Assembly: GCA_003217035.1 (NCBI GenBank)
Contig: QCHV01000005.1
Location: forward strand, 23,279 to 87,278
Reading direction: 5' to 3'
Source: Prochlorococcus sp. AG-402-G22
Lineage (GTDB): Bacteria; Cyanobacteriota; Cyanobacteriia; PCC-6307; Cyanobiaceae
Length of the DNA: 64,000 bases
Each line of letters begins with the position of its first letter. Within the stretch, counting starts at the first letter, position 1. A program made the translations under genes and the position numbers. This document shows, piece by piece, positions 35,316 through 44,466 of the stretch. The notes under the pieces were generated by a model. It did not search any database. It was not told the DNA's origin and saw only the letters and a program-made list of their open reading frames with translations.

Positions 35316-37261
35316 AGAGAAAGATTCTTACGGAAAAATGATTCTGTTTGCTTTAAAACTTTAATTCTTGTAACACCATCTCTAAAACCATGCCCTTCAT
35401 TCGCAAATGAATATAGTTCAGTATGAATTTGATTATCCTTCAGGGCTTCAAACATTTTCTGAGTATGCTCAGGCAAAACAACTTTGTCTTGTAGACCCTG
35501 AAAAAAAATTACTGGCGATGTTATTTTAGAAACATTATTAATAGGAGACCTTGTTAAATAAAGATCTGAGCTTTCTTCTACTTTACCAATAAGGTAATCA
35601 AGATAGTTTGCCTCAAATCGATGCGTAGACTTGGACATTTCAAAAAGATCAGTTACTGGGTATTTACAAGCTCCTATGGCAAAAACATTTGTAAAGCACA
35701 AGCACGCCAAAGCCGTGAATCCTCCAGCACTTGATCCTTCTATAGCTACTAGTTCTTTATCTGCCTTACCGGACTCAACTAATATCTTTGCGGCTTCTGA
35801 ACAATCAAACACATCTGCCTTTCCCCAATTATGTTTCAAGCGGTCTCTATAGGTTCTCCCATAACCAGTAGAGCCAGAATAGTTAACATCTAACACTCCC
35901 CATCCACGAGAAGTCCAAAACTGAATTTCTAAATTTAAGCCTCGATCAGACATGGCAGTTGGTCCACTATGGGCTTTTACTAAAAGAGGAGATTTATTAC
36001 ATCTTTTGGCAATTGGTGGGTAATACCAAGCTTGAGTCTTTTGACCAAGATAACCATCAAAATAAAATGATTCTGCAGCACTAATTTCCTCCTTTTTAAA
36101 AAGAAGATCACGAGGAGGTGAATGGTGCCAAATTCGTTTATCTAAATCAATCTCAAGTAAACCAGGTTCCTTGAAAGAATTACTAGCTACTACAACTGCT
36201 TTGTTATTTGAAGTATCTAAAGAAGTTAATTGCTCAAAGGGAAGTGATATGTCTTGAACCACTCCATCAACATTTATCAGTTTTAAATACCAATTACCTT
36301 CTTCACAACTTAAAGCTGCAATACCATCTTTAATTGGTGAAATAGTAGAAATACCAGATATCCATTGAGGACATGCAACTTCAGCTTCAATTTGCCAAAG
36401 AGAAGAACATGCTAGAGATGATTTATTTTCAATCAAACTGGTTTTAGCAATCATCAAATTCCACCATCCAAAACTATCTTCAGCAAAAGCCAATTCCCCA
36501 GTATGCAACCATCTAGGTTGAAATACAGAGCTATTCTTTAAATTGCTTGAGAAGTCCAATTTCAATGGAACAGCATTAGATAATTCTCCAACATTATCTA
36601 AAGGAGATAACATTAAATAGTTCTGGTCCCAAGGCATATATGGTTTTTGCCATTCCACCCAAGCTAATTGATTGGCATTTGGGCTCAATGATGGATATCC
36701 AAGAAAGTCAATGGCCTTATATAAAACTTTTGGTGTTTGAAATTCCTTATTCAAAGCAAAAGCAACTAGATAATCTTTATCTTCTTTCTCCATTACACCT
36801 ATCCATCTATTCAGTCTAAAATCAATTAAGCCATCAGCAATCTGATAGTTATCTTGTTTAGATAAACAAAGGGGCTTAGATATTGGTATTAATTCATGGG
36901 AAGTATCTGTTTCAAGTTGCTTCAAAAATCTCCACCTTTGCATCCACAAACATTGATCCAAATCATTGATCCAAGTGATCACGAATTCTTGATAATGCTT
37001 ATCTAAAGCAAATTCACCTCCCCCATAACCATGAAGTCTACTTCTTACATTGGCAGGATACGGGGTGATCTCTATTGGTGAGAATTCACTGTCACCCCAA
37101 GGTCTCGCTAATAAAGTAGTACGTCCTTTTTCCAGCGGCCGTTGCTCTAACCAAAAAATCCAATCTCTAATAATTTTAGGGGATTTGATCTTCGGCACTT
37201 CTCCCAAAGCAATTTCGGCTTCTAAAAATCTCGAATCTTCTCCAAATTGTTTTTGATTCAT
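35312..37261 (-). CDS. S9 family (prolyl oligopeptidase-type) serine peptidase
   Basis: A 649-aa alpha/beta-hydrolase peptidase. The first about 380 residues form a WD/beta-propeller-like region; the C-terminal catalytic domain includes HSGPTAMSDRGLN, GWGVLDVNYSGSTGYGR, the nucleophile elbow IEGSSAGGFTALACL (Ser), the Asp of GLQDKVVLPEHT and His of FANEGHGF. All three catalytic residues are present, so it should cleave peptides, probably in the cytoplasm since no signal peptide is visible. It starts with ATG 64 bp from divergent def and shares its stop with sufS. Confidence 0.92.
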   Translation of the reverse strand: MNQKQFGEDSRFLEAEIALGEVPKIKSPKIIRDWIFWLEQRPLEKGRTTLLARPWGDSEFSPIEITPYPANVRSRLHGYGGGEFALDKHYQEFVITWINDLDQCLWMQRWRFLKQLETDTSHELIPISKPLCLSKQDNYQIADGLIDFRLNRWIGVMEKEDKDYLVAFALNKEFQTPKVLYKAIDFLGYPSLSPNANQLAWVEWQKPYMPWDQNYLMLSPLDNVGELSNAVPLKLDFSSNLKNSSVFQPRWLHTGELAFAEDSFGWWNLMIAKTSLIENKSSLACSSLWQIEAEVACPQWISGISTISPIKDGIAALSCEEGNWYLKLINVDGVVQDISLPFEQLTSLDTSNNKAVVVASNSFKEPGLLEIDLDKRIWHHSPPRDLLFKKEEISAAESFYFDGYLGQKTQAWYYPPIAKRCNKSPLLVKAHSGPTAMSDRGLNLEIQFWTSRGWGVLDVNYSGSTGYGRTYRDRLKHNWGKADVFDCSEAAKILVESGKADKELVAIEGSSAGGFTALACLCFTNVFAIGACKYPVTDLFEMSKSTHRFEANYLDYLIGKVEESSDLYLTRSPINNVSKITSPVIFFQGLQDKVVLPEHTQKMFEALKDNQIHTELYSFANEGHGFRDGVTRIKVLKQTESFFRKNLSL

Positions 37262-37325
37262 GCGATTTAATTTGAGTGAACAAAATGATGATGGTTCTTA
37301 AAAATGAGTAAAGTCAAAAGGATTA

Positions 37326-37943
37326 ATGAGATTCTCCTTGGCTAGAAGTTTTGCTCAACTAGCAAAAAAGGCTGAAAAAGGCAGCAGCTCTATTGCTGTG
37401 ACAAAAGAACCTACTAAGAAGCCCTTGCTAGAGATTCATCAATTAGGCAATGCTGAACTCAGAGAGTCGGCAAAGCGGATAAGTAAAGTCGATGATTCTG
37501 TCAGGACATTAATAAAAAATATGCTTCACAGCATGTATTCGGCCAAAGGAATTGGCTTGGCTGCACCACAAGTTGGAATTCATAAGCAACTTTTAGTAAT
37601 AGATTTGGACATCGAGAATGCGGCCACTCCTCCTATTGTTCTTATAAATCCTGAAATAACTGAATTTGGTGCTTCTCTAGAAACTTATGAAGAAGGATGC
37701 CTAAGCATTCCAGGGGTATACCTCAATGTGATTAGGCCTTCCATCATCAAATTAAATTATCGCGATGAAATGGGGAGACCTAAAAAAATGAATGCAGATG
37801 GTCTTCTTTCTAGATGCATTCAACATGAAATGGATCACTTAAATGGGGTGTTATTTGTTGATAGGGTTATGAATGAGGATGATCTGAATAAAGAGTTAAC
37901 AGAGCATGGATTCAACAAGAAAGACGTAATTGCCCTGACATAA
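37326..37943 (+). CDS. def: Peptide deformylase
   Basis: Def removes the N-formyl group from new proteins. The 205-aa protein carries the three family motifs: motif 1 GIGLAAPQVGI (near residue 77), motif 2 EEGCLSIPGVY with the metal-binding Cys, and motif 3 QHEMDHLNGVLFVDR with two His and the catalytic Glu. A basic N-terminal extension of about 35 residues (ATG at 37326) resembles type I enzymes of cyanobacteria; a later start cannot be excluded. Downstream on the same strand are rpsU and small genes. Confidence 0.96.
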   Translation: MRFSLARSFAQLAKKAEKGSSSIAVTKEPTKKPLLEIHQLGNAELRESAKRISKVDDSVRTLIKNMLHSMYSAKGIGLAAPQVGIHKQLLVIDLDIENAATPPIVLINPEITEFGASLETYEEGCLSIPGVYLNVIRPSIIKLNYRDEMGRPKKMNADGLLSRCIQHEMDHLNGVLFVDRVMNEDDLNKELTEHGFNKKDVIALT

Positions 37944-38006
37944 CAAAGATTTCCAAGAAAAAAAACCATATATTTTGCTATAGTTAAAACTTATTTTTAA
38001 TAATTA

Positions 38007-38177
38007 ATGGCTCAAGTTACAGTTGGAGAGAATGAAGGTATTGAATCGGCTATTCGCCGTTTCAAAAGGCAAGTGTCAAAAGCAGGGATTTTCATGGATA
38101 TCAAGCGCCTTAGACACCATGAAACACCTTTTGAGAAATACAAGCGAAAACAACTCCAACGTAGAAAACGGAGATAA
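38007..38177 (+). CDS. rpsU: 30S ribosomal protein S21
   Basis: A small basic protein at the 30S platform. The 56-aa frame from an ATG reads [20 protein letters not shown] and continues [21 protein letters not shown], then a basic tail ending QRRKRR. This is a full match to bacterial S21, including the ESAIRRFKR and the HxETPxEKxKRK core. It lies 63 bp after def, preceded by a T-rich segment that could hold its own promoter. Confidence 0.96.
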   Translation: MAQVTVGENEGIESAIRRFKRQVSKAGIFMDIKRLRHHETPFEKYKRKQLQRRKRR

Positions 38178-38270
38178 AGCAAACCTTTTGAAAACCAGTT
38201 GAATTAAAATCAAGCGAAATTTAAATAGAGTGAAATTACTCTTTTGTAGATAAGTAAATTTGTACACACT

Positions 38271-38276
38271 TATAGT
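38271..38276 (+). promoter_or_regulatory. Possible -10 element TATAGT for the 47-aa gene
   Basis: TATAGT lies 17 bp before the ATG of the 47-aa gene in an AT-rich gap. No convincing -35 box with good spacing is seen, as is common in cyanobacterial promoters. Weak evidence only. Confidence 0.3.
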
Positions 38277-38292
38277 AGATAGGTAATCAAAC

Positions 38293-38436
38293 ATGGCTAA
38301 ACCTCTCCAAAATCTCAAGCATTGGCTTGCAGATGCCCTAGAGTTTACTTTAGGTACTAACCCTGAATCTCATAATCATTTGCCTCCTTCAATCGGACCT
38401 CAACCATATAGGGATAAGCCAGTAAAAGTTCATTAA
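38293..38436 (+). CDS. Small conserved-looking hypothetical protein, 47 aa
   Basis: An ATG-started 47-aa frame (begins MAKPLQNLKHWLADALEF, ends RDKPVKVH). It has a short amphipathic N-terminal helix and a proline- and histidine-rich C-terminal part (HLPPSIGPQPYR). It fits between rpsU and the HIT gene on the same strand with no competing frame. I recognise no family. Confidence 0.55.
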   Translation: MAKPLQNLKHWLADALEFTLGTNPESHNHLPPSIGPQPYRDKPVKVH

Positions 38437-38467
38437 TATGATCAATTAGGCTTAAGAAGCATTATTA

Positions 38468-38809
38468 ATGTCTGAAGAAACAATTTTTGGAAAAATTCTT
38501 CGTGGGAAAATTCCTTGCGAGGAGGTATACAGCGATTCTGAATGCATTGCCTTTAGGGATGTTCAGCCTCAAGCTCCAACGCATATATTAGTTATTCCAA
38601 GAAAACCATTAGCAAGTCTAAAAGAAGCCTCAGAAAAAGATTCTAAATTATTAGGTCATTTACTTTTAGTTAGCTCCAAAGTTGCAAAAGCAGAAGGTTT
38701 ACAGGACTGGAGAACTGTAATTAATACTGGTTCTGCAGCTGGTCAAACCGTCTTTCACCTTCATCTACATATCCTAGGAGGGCGAAAGTTAGATTGGCCA
38801 CCTGGCTAA
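38468..38809 (+). CDS. Histidine triad (HIT/HINT) nucleotide-binding protein
   Basis: A HINT-type purine nucleoside phosphoramidase. The 113-aa protein begins MSEETIFGKILRGKIPCEEV, contains FRDVQPQAPTHILVIPRKP and ends with the histidine triad in VFHLHLHILGGRKLDWPPG (catalytic middle His). Length and motif spacing are those of bacterial HinT. The ATG lies 31 bp after the 47-aa gene. A cellular role in cyanobacteria is not defined. Confidence 0.95.
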   Translation: MSEETIFGKILRGKIPCEEVYSDSECIAFRDVQPQAPTHILVIPRKPLASLKEASEKDSKLLGHLLLVSSKVAKAEGLQDWRTVINTGSAAGQTVFHLHLHILGGRKLDWPPG

Positions 38810-38984
38810 TAAACAACAGATTCGACTTGATCTTGAGAACATCCCTTAACTTCTGGAAGCATCCTTTACACTAAAAAAACACTACCAACTTGAAATTACA
38901 GTAAAGTCATTTACCAATACACCAACTTGAGATTGGAAGACTTTCTAAAGCTAGTTGATTTAAATAAATCAATAAAATATTCCC
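38810..38984. promoter_or_regulatory. Intergenic region with a 14-nt direct repeat before the ABC transporter gene
   Basis: This 175-bp gap contains ACCAACTTGAAATT at 38884-38897 and ACCAACTTGAGATT at 38921-38934, identical in 13 of 14 positions and 37 bp apart. Such spacing could serve a regulator of the ABC transporter and Hli genes downstream. Otherwise no gene is seen. Confidence 0.35.
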
Positions 38985-40973
38985 ATGGCTAAATCTATTT
39001 TCAATATTCCGAAGGATCTCTTTCTCCAAATAAAGAAGCTAAGGAAACTAACTCAACCATATTTTCTCCCATACACGGAAACAAATGGGTGGCTATTTCT
39101 AATGTTGCTAGTTGCAATGCTTTTTTGTGTTGCAGGTTCAGTTTTATTTTTACTAACTGGGCTTATGGGTATTTCAACTAGCCTTTCGCAAGAATTAACT
39201 GGACAATATTTAGGGGGAGTTGAACAATCACTAGAAAAAATATGGAATGGGAAATTAGGTGTTGGAATTTCATTTTTATTCTTAGTTGGTGTATCTTGCT
39301 TTATCTCATTCCGAGGACAATTAAAACAAAAGAGATGGCTTCCCTGGTTGATTCTGGGTTTTATTATCTTGATGCTTTTATCTGTAAATGGAATAAATGC
39401 TGGTATCACTTTTTTAGTTAGAGATATAACTAATGCATTAATTGCACGAAATGAAGACTCTACATATAGGAACTTGTGGATACTAGGAATTTGTTTTATT
39501 ACAGCCTTACCAATAAGAAGTTTGCAATTCTATTTAACGGAAAAATTGCAACTTCTTTGGAGAGATTGGCTCTCAAAAAGTCTAATCAATGAATACCTTA
39601 AAGATCAAACATATTATATACTAAACCCCAATGATGAGCTTGAGACAAATGTTGACAACCCAGACCAAAGAATCACAGAAGATACTAGAGATTTTACAAA
39701 TCAAGCATTAGACTTATCATTAAATATATTTGACTCAATATTAACATTCTCGCTTAATATTTTAATCTTACTAAGTATTAGTAAAGAATTAACACTAGCA
39801 CTAATTATATATGCAGCTATTATTACGTTCCTATTAGTTTTTGCAAGCAAAAAATTGTTTAGGCTTAACTATAATCAATTGAGATATGAAGCGGACTTTC
39901 GCTATGGTCTAGTTCATATTAGAAATAACTCAGAATCTATTGCATTCTATTCTGGTGAGGAGCAAGAGGCAAAAGAAGTAAACAGAAGACTTGGCTCAGT
40001 AGTTAAAAACTTCAATTTGCTTATTATCTGGTCAGCAATGATAAGAGTTCTGCAAAGATCAGGAATATATGGAAGTGTTTTTATTCCTTATATTATCTTA
40101 GCAGTCCCTATTCTTACCGGCCAAATGGACTTTGGTCAATTCACTCAAGCAAGAGTGAATTATCAACTATTGGAAGGATCTCTTTTCTTTATAATATATA
40201 AAATAGATACTTTGGCTAGGTTCTCCGCTTCGATTGGTCGACTGGAAGGATTTCAAACAAATATCAATTCAATCAACAAGGATGAAAACAAAGAATTTAT
40301 TTCTGAAGTTAAAGATAGTAAATCTATTTTATTAAATAACGTAAGTGTTAAAACTCCTGGTAAAAATAATATTCTCATAGAAAAACTAGATTTAAGTGTT
40401 GAGCCTCAACAAAGTGTTTTAGTCGTTGGTCCTTCAGGATGTGGAAAAACATCCTTACTAAGGGTTATAAGCGGCCTATGGTCTTCTCATGCTGGGCAAG
40501 TCAGTTCCCCACCTAGAGGGGAGCTACTGTTTATTCCACAAAAGCCATATATGACATTGGGTTCTTTAAGAGAGCAATTATGTTACCCATTAGATAAAAA
40601 TCGATTTAGTGATGACCACCTTCGAGCTGTGCTGGAAGAAGTGAAACTGCCATCGATCCTTGAAAGATATCCAAACCTAGACATCAAACAAGATTGGCCA
40701 AGACTACTTTCTTTAGGTGAGCAACAACGACTAGCATTTGGAAGACTCTTGCTTAATTCTCCAAAATTTGTTGTTTTAGATGAAGCAACGAGTGCTTTAG
40801 ATGTAAAGACAGAAAGACATCTATATCAACTCCTTAAGAAACGTGATCTATCTTGTATAAGTGTTGGGCACAGACCAACGCTTATTGATTATCACGACAC
40901 TGTTCTTGAGATAATCGGAGATGGAAGTTGGCGATTAATTCCTTCAGCCAGCTATGAATTATCTCAATCCTAA
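38985..40973 (+). CDS. ABC transporter, fused permease and ATPase of the SbmA/BacA-ABCD group
   Basis: A half-transporter of 662 aa that should act as a homodimer in the membrane. The N-terminal about 420 residues hold about six hydrophobic helices and the EAA-like region LRYEADFRYGLVHIRNNSESIAFYSGEEQE, which is typical of the SbmA/BacA/YddA and peroxisomal ABCD families. The ATPase domain has Walker A VGPSGCGKTSLL, signature LSLGEQQRLAFGRLLL, Walker B FVVLDEATSALD and H-loop SVGHRPTL. Relatives import peptides, vitamin B12 or long-chain acids; the substrate here is unknown. An Hli gene follows after 12 bp, so both may share a transcript. Confidence 0.9.
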   Translation: MAKSIFNIPKDLFLQIKKLRKLTQPYFLPYTETNGWLFLMLLVAMLFCVAGSVLFLLTGLMGISTSLSQELTGQYLGGVEQSLEKIWNGKLGVGISFLFLVGVSCFISFRGQLKQKRWLPWLILGFIILMLLSVNGINAGITFLVRDITNALIARNEDSTYRNLWILGICFITALPIRSLQFYLTEKLQLLWRDWLSKSLINEYLKDQTYYILNPNDELETNVDNPDQRITEDTRDFTNQALDLSLNIFDSILTFSLNILILLSISKELTLALIIYAAIITFLLVFASKKLFRLNYNQLRYEADFRYGLVHIRNNSESIAFYSGEEQEAKEVNRRLGSVVKNFNLLIIWSAMIRVLQRSGIYGSVFIPYIILAVPILTGQMDFGQFTQARVNYQLLEGSLFFIIYKIDTLARFSASIGRLEGFQTNINSINKDENKEFISEVKDSKSILLNNVSVKTPGKNNILIEKLDLSVEPQQSVLVVGPSGCGKTSLLRVISGLWSSHAGQVSSPPRGELLFIPQKPYMTLGSLREQLCYPLDKNRFSDDHLRAVLEEVKLPSILERYPNLDIKQDWPRLLSLGEQQRLAFGRLLLNSPKFVVLDEATSALDVKTERHLYQLLKKRDLSCISVGHRPTLIDYHDTVLEIIGDGSWRLIPSASYELSQS

Positions 40974-40985
40974 AAAGCTGGTTCT

Positions 40986-41234
40986 ATGAACTCAAACAAT
41001 CCAGAAAACAATGTTGATACATCTTCACTAGAACAGAATGAAGATAAAAAAGATGATGTGGAAAATCAACAGAGAATGACAAGTGCATCAACTCCAGACA
41101 TTCCTTCATTTGGATGGAGTGAATATGCAGAAAGAGTCAATGGAAGATTTGCAATGATTGGTTTTATGGCAATTGTAATTATTGAATTATTCAGTAGTTC
41201 CCACTTTCTTCAGTGGGCGGGATTAGTGCCATAA
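40986..41234 (+). CDS. High-light-inducible (Hli) protein, 82 aa
   Basis: A thylakoid single-helix chlorophyll-binding-like protein. A polar, acidic N-terminal extension of about 45 residues (rich in N, E, D) is followed by the family core FGWSEYAERVNGRFAMIGFMAIVIIELF with the E...NGRxAMxG chlorophyll motif. It ends WAGLVP. It begins 12 bp after the ABC transporter gene and lies next to ycf66 and psbX, so the neighbourhood is photosystem-related. Confidence 0.92.
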   Translation: MNSNNPENNVDTSSLEQNEDKKDDVENQQRMTSASTPDIPSFGWSEYAERVNGRFAMIGFMAIVIIELFSSSHFLQWAGLVP

Positions 41235-41265
41235 GAAGAATTGATCAATAATTAATTCAAAAAAG

Positions 41266-42234
41266 TCAATCATCAAATCTAGAACTGTTATCTCTAGGGC
41301 GAGGTTTAGAACCCATAGAAGATCTGCGTGATCTTAAATCAGGATCAGAAGAATTTGTTTTAGAAGAGGTTCTTGATTGAGAAGTCGATTCACCACTGGT
41401 TGCCCTAGAACGATTTCTAACTTTGGAAGAATAGGCTGCATCCTCAGCATTATTGGTAATAGGAGCTCCTGTAGGTTCTCTATATCTTCTAGCGGAAGTT
41501 TTCTCTTTAAGATCACTCCTAGGGTCGTCAACATTAAAATCTCTTCCTCTTCTACTGTTTCTTACATTTTGATTGTTAGCTGTAGGCCTACTTCCTCTTC
41601 TTTGATCTTGGCGAAAACTGCGCCTTTCTCCAAAATTTGATCCTTTATCAGATTGAGCTTCTGAATTTCTAAATCGAGCCATTCTTCTCGACTGCACTGA
41701 ATCTGGATTTAAGGAATCACGTTGAGGCCTACTTCTCCTGCTAGCCGCTTCTTCAGGAATAGCTGGTCTGGCTGGTCTTTTAGGTCTATAAAAATCATTA
41801 TCTGTTTGATCATACCCATCTCTATCAGAGTTAGAGAATCTTCGTCTAATAGGCTGTGCTTCTTCAAATTGATCATAATCGTCCTCTTCATTTCCTCTAA
41901 AATCTCTATTAGGGATTGATGGCGATTCATAATCATCATCAAAATAAGACGATCTTCTTGCTTGATCAGTTGCAACTCCTCTCAATCGAACACTTTCATA
42001 AGCAAAAAAGACTGTTGTTCCCGCCAACAAAAATTGTCCAAATTGAAGAATCGGGTCTAATCGCCAGCCCTGAAAAAATAGGATTCCTCCGCAAAGCAAG
42101 CCTATTGCCGCGAAAAAAACGTCATAATCTCTAGCTAGAGCTGGCTTGAAGGATCGCAAGAAATAAAGACCTGCGCCAGATACAGCCAGGACAATTCCTA
42201 CAATGCTGGCCCAATTAAGACTGGCATTGACCAA
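41266..42234 (-). CDS. ycf66: Ycf66 family protein with a long Arg/Ser-rich tail
   Basis: Ycf66 is a thylakoid-associated protein family of cyanobacteria and some plastids with unclear function. The first about 85 residues contain about three hydrophobic segments with LNWASIVGIVLAVSGAGLYFL and YDVFFAAIGLLCGGILFFQGWRLDP, matching Ycf66. The remaining about 235 residues are a low-complexity tail rich in Arg, Ser, Asp and Asn, probably disordered and able to bind an acidic partner or nucleic acid. The gene lies 89 bp downstream of psbX on the same strand, in keeping with a psbX-ycf66 operon. Confidence 0.88.
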   Translation of the reverse strand: MVNASLNWASIVGIVLAVSGAGLYFLRSFKPALARDYDVFFAAIGLLCGGILFFQGWRLDPILQFGQFLLAGTTVFFAYESVRLRGVATDQARRSSYFDDDYESPSIPNRDFRGNEEDDYDQFEEAQPIRRRFSNSDRDGYDQTDNDFYRPKRPARPAIPEEAASRRSRPQRDSLNPDSVQSRRMARFRNSEAQSDKGSNFGERRSFRQDQRRGSRPTANNQNVRNSRRGRDFNVDDPRSDLKEKTSARRYREPTGAPITNNAEDAAYSSKVRNRSRATSGESTSQSRTSSKTNSSDPDLRSRRSSMGSKPRPRDNSSRFDD

Positions 42235-42323
42235 AAGTTAAGCCCCCAAAAATGACGTATTACGAGGAAGAAATTCAACCTCATAATATGCAGTTTAAGA
42301 AAGAAGCAAGAATTGCCTAGTCT

Positions 42324-42500
42324 CTAGCGCCTTCTTTCTAATGCATCTTTTTGAGATACCCAGATAAGAAAGGATGCTGCTGGAACAACTATTAAAGCTG
42401 CTGCTGCCAAAAAACTACCAATCATTCCGATCGCTGAGTTAGTTGCAGCTTGACTTGAGACAGCAACATCAAGAAGAAGGTTCAACACAGGAAAAGCCAT
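42324..42500 (-). CDS. psbX: Photosystem II protein X (PsbX)
   Basis: A small subunit at the edge of photosystem II near cytochrome b559. This 58-aa ATG-started frame has a single membrane helix ([20 protein letters not shown]) followed by [10 protein letters not shown], the conserved PsbX end pattern SQKDxxxR. The N-terminal about 28 residues are longer than in freshwater cyanobacteria, which matches picocyanobacterial PsbX. It precedes ycf66 on the same strand. Confidence 0.85.
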   Translation of the reverse strand: MAFPVLNLLLDVAVSSQAATNSAIGMIGSFLAAAALIVVPAASFLIWVSQKDALERRR

Positions 42501-42585
42501 TACAGCTATTTCAAAAGCAAAAGCACATCAATACTACGGATTAATCGCATGTTTATACGATAGATGTACATATCCTTAGAGCTTT

Positions 42586-42897
42586 GTGACGCCAATCTTG
42601 ATTCAAGCACTACCAATCATCGGTTTTTCATTGGGATTCTTCTTGGGTGGCCTGTCCCTTGCATTCTTAGTTCGAATAGTAATGACATGGTATCCGCAAG
42701 AAAATTTCAAAAATTATTTTTGGTTAGTTTTCATCTTGCCCACAGAACCCTTTTTAGGAATTTCAAGGAAATTCATTCAACCTATTGGAGGAGTGGATAT
42801 TACCCCAGTAATCTGGTTTGGCTTAATTAGTCTTATTAGGGAGTTGCTAGTTGGTCAACAAGGAATAATCTCTCAAATGATTCAAAAAAGCATTTAA
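42586..42897 (+). CDS. YggT family integral membrane protein
   Basis: A 103-aa membrane protein of the YggT/Ycf19 family, implicated in cell division or thylakoid and nucleoid organisation in cyanobacteria and plastids. Two hydrophobic segments flank the signature LVRIVMTWYPQENFKNYFW and the motif EPFLGISRKFIQPIGGVDITPV, which fits YggT well. The GTG at 42586 is the best start (MTPILIQALP). It is convergent with accC, 8 bp apart. Confidence 0.9.
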   Translation: MTPILIQALPIIGFSLGFFLGGLSLAFLVRIVMTWYPQENFKNYFWLVFILPTEPFLGISRKFIQPIGGVDITPVIWFGLISLIRELLVGQQGIISQMIQKSI

Positions 42898-42905
42898 CTG
42901 AAAAA

Positions 42906-44252
42906 TTAATTGAGCATTTCTTGCTCAACATATTTTGTATGAACATCACCCTTTAGAAAATCTTTACGGTCAAGCAACTTCAAATGAAAATCAATGGTAG
43001 TTGGGATACCTGTTACAGCACATTCATTTAAAGCTCTCCTCATTCTTTGCAAAGCCGAGTCTCGATCATGGTCCCAAACAATTAACTTTCCAATTAATGA
43101 ATCATAAAAAGGGGGGATCTCATACCCTGTATAAACATGACTATCTACTCTTACTCCAGGCCCACCAGGAGGTAACCATCCTGTAATTCTGCCAGGAGAT
43201 GGACGAAAATTATGGGATGCATCTTCAGCATTGATTCTGCATTCAATAGCATGACCTCTAAGCTGAATATCATCTTGAGAAAAGGAAATAGGATCACCAC
43301 CAGCGATACGAAGTTGCTCAGCAATTAAATCTATTCCAGTCACCATCTCAGTTACTGGATGCTCGACTTGAATACGAGTATTCATTTCCATGAAATAAAA
43401 ATTTCCTTCACGATCGAGCAAAAATTCAACGGTACCCGCACCTTCATAATTAATACTCTTTGCTGCTGAAATAGCAGATTCTCCCATTCGAATTCTTAAT
43501 TCAGAATCTAATGCTGGACTCGGAGATTCTTCTAACAACTTCTGATGGCGCCGCTGAATAGAACAATCTCTTTCTCCTAAATGAACAACATTTCCATGTC
43601 TATCTGCCAAAATCTGAACTTCTACATGACGAGGTCGATCAATAAATTTCTCCATATACAGACCAGGATTCCCAAAAGCCGCCTCTGCCTCGCCCTGAGC
43701 AGCTTTAAATAAGTCCTCAATACTATCTGGGGTATTTACTAATCTCATACCCCTTCCGCCGCCACCTGCAGTCGCTTTGATCATTACGGGATAGCCTATT
43801 TCCTTAGCAAATAATGCTGCCTCTTCTGAATTCTCAAGAAGCCCTTCTGTACCAGGAACCGTTGGAACACCAACTTTGATCATGGTTGATTTAGCTGTTG
43901 CCTTATCTCCCATTGAACGAATTGCATGGGGCGAAGGGCCAATAAAAATAATTCCATGATCATTACAAATTTCAGCAAAGCGATCATTTTCAGCTAAAAA
44001 TCCATAGCCGGGATGAATTGCATCAACACCCCTAGAGGTAGCTGCAGCCAAAATATTTGGAATATTTAAATAGCTCTTGTTACTAGGAGAATCTCCTACA
44101 CAAACTGCTTCATCAGCAAGTTGCACATGCAATGCATTTTTATCAATAGTGCTATAGACAGCTACTGTCGAAATGCCTAATTCTCTACAACTACGGAGAA
44201 TTCTTAAAGCAATCTCGCCGCGATTAGCTATTAGGATCTTGCCGATAGGCAT
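42906..44252 (-). CDS. accC: Acetyl-CoA carboxylase biotin carboxylase subunit AccC
   Basis: AccC carboxylates the biotin on BCCP using ATP and bicarbonate, the first step of fatty-acid synthesis. The 448-aa protein begins [20 protein letters not shown], carries the ATP-grasp glycine loop [14 protein letters not shown], the catalytic block [22 protein letters not shown] and the [22 protein letters not shown] segment. Length is normal. It is monocistronic by position: convergent with yggT downstream, with a tRNA-Leu gene 117 bp upstream on the other strand. Confidence 0.97.
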   Translation of the reverse strand: MPIGKILIANRGEIALRILRSCRELGISTVAVYSTIDKNALHVQLADEAVCVGDSPSNKSYLNIPNILAAATSRGVDAIHPGYGFLAENDRFAEICNDHGIIFIGPSPHAIRSMGDKATAKSTMIKVGVPTVPGTEGLLENSEEAALFAKEIGYPVMIKATAGGGGRGMRLVNTPDSIEDLFKAAQGEAEAAFGNPGLYMEKFIDRPRHVEVQILADRHGNVVHLGERDCSIQRRHQKLLEESPSPALDSELRIRMGESAISAAKSINYEGAGTVEFLLDREGNFYFMEMNTRIQVEHPVTEMVTGIDLIAEQLRIAGGDPISFSQDDIQLRGHAIECRINAEDASHNFRPSPGRITGWLPPGGPGVRVDSHVYTGYEIPPFYDSLIGKLIVWDHDRDSALQRMRRALNECAVTGIPTTIDFHLKLLDRKDFLKGDVHTKYVEQEMLN

Positions 44253-44369
44253 TCCAAATCTTCAAATATTTAGCGGATAATATCAGTGACAGCACCCATT
44301 ATTCGAAAGAATTGCATAAAGGTTGCCGTTATGATTATAAAAAGCTTAATCTGAAGACTTTGCTTTTAA

Positions 44370-44451
44370 GCGGATGTGGTGGAATTGGTAGACACGCACG
44401 TCTAAGGAGCGTGTGGCTTCGGCCTTGCGAGTTCAAGTCTCGCCATCCGCA
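44370..44451 (+). tRNA. tRNA-Leu, anticodon AAG
   Basis: The cloverleaf is complete: acceptor stem GCGGATG (44370-44376) pairs with CATCCGC (44444-44450), with A as discriminator and no encoded CCA. The D-arm GTGGAATTGGTAGAC is class II. The anticodon stem CACGT/GCGTG encloses the 7-nt loop CTAAGGA, placing U at 33, AAG at 34-36 and G at 37. A long variable arm GGCTTCGGCC and T-arm GCGAGTTCAAGTCTCGC follow. The A at position 34, expected to become inosine, is unusual for a bacterial tRNA-Leu. The LpxB-like gene begins 15 bp downstream. Confidence 0.93.
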
Positions 44452-44466
44452 TAATTTCTTGAAAAA

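Noticed and set aside
41709..41975. 88-aa minus-strand frame and + strand frames in the ycf66 tail
   Set aside because: Shadows of the low-complexity tail in other frames.
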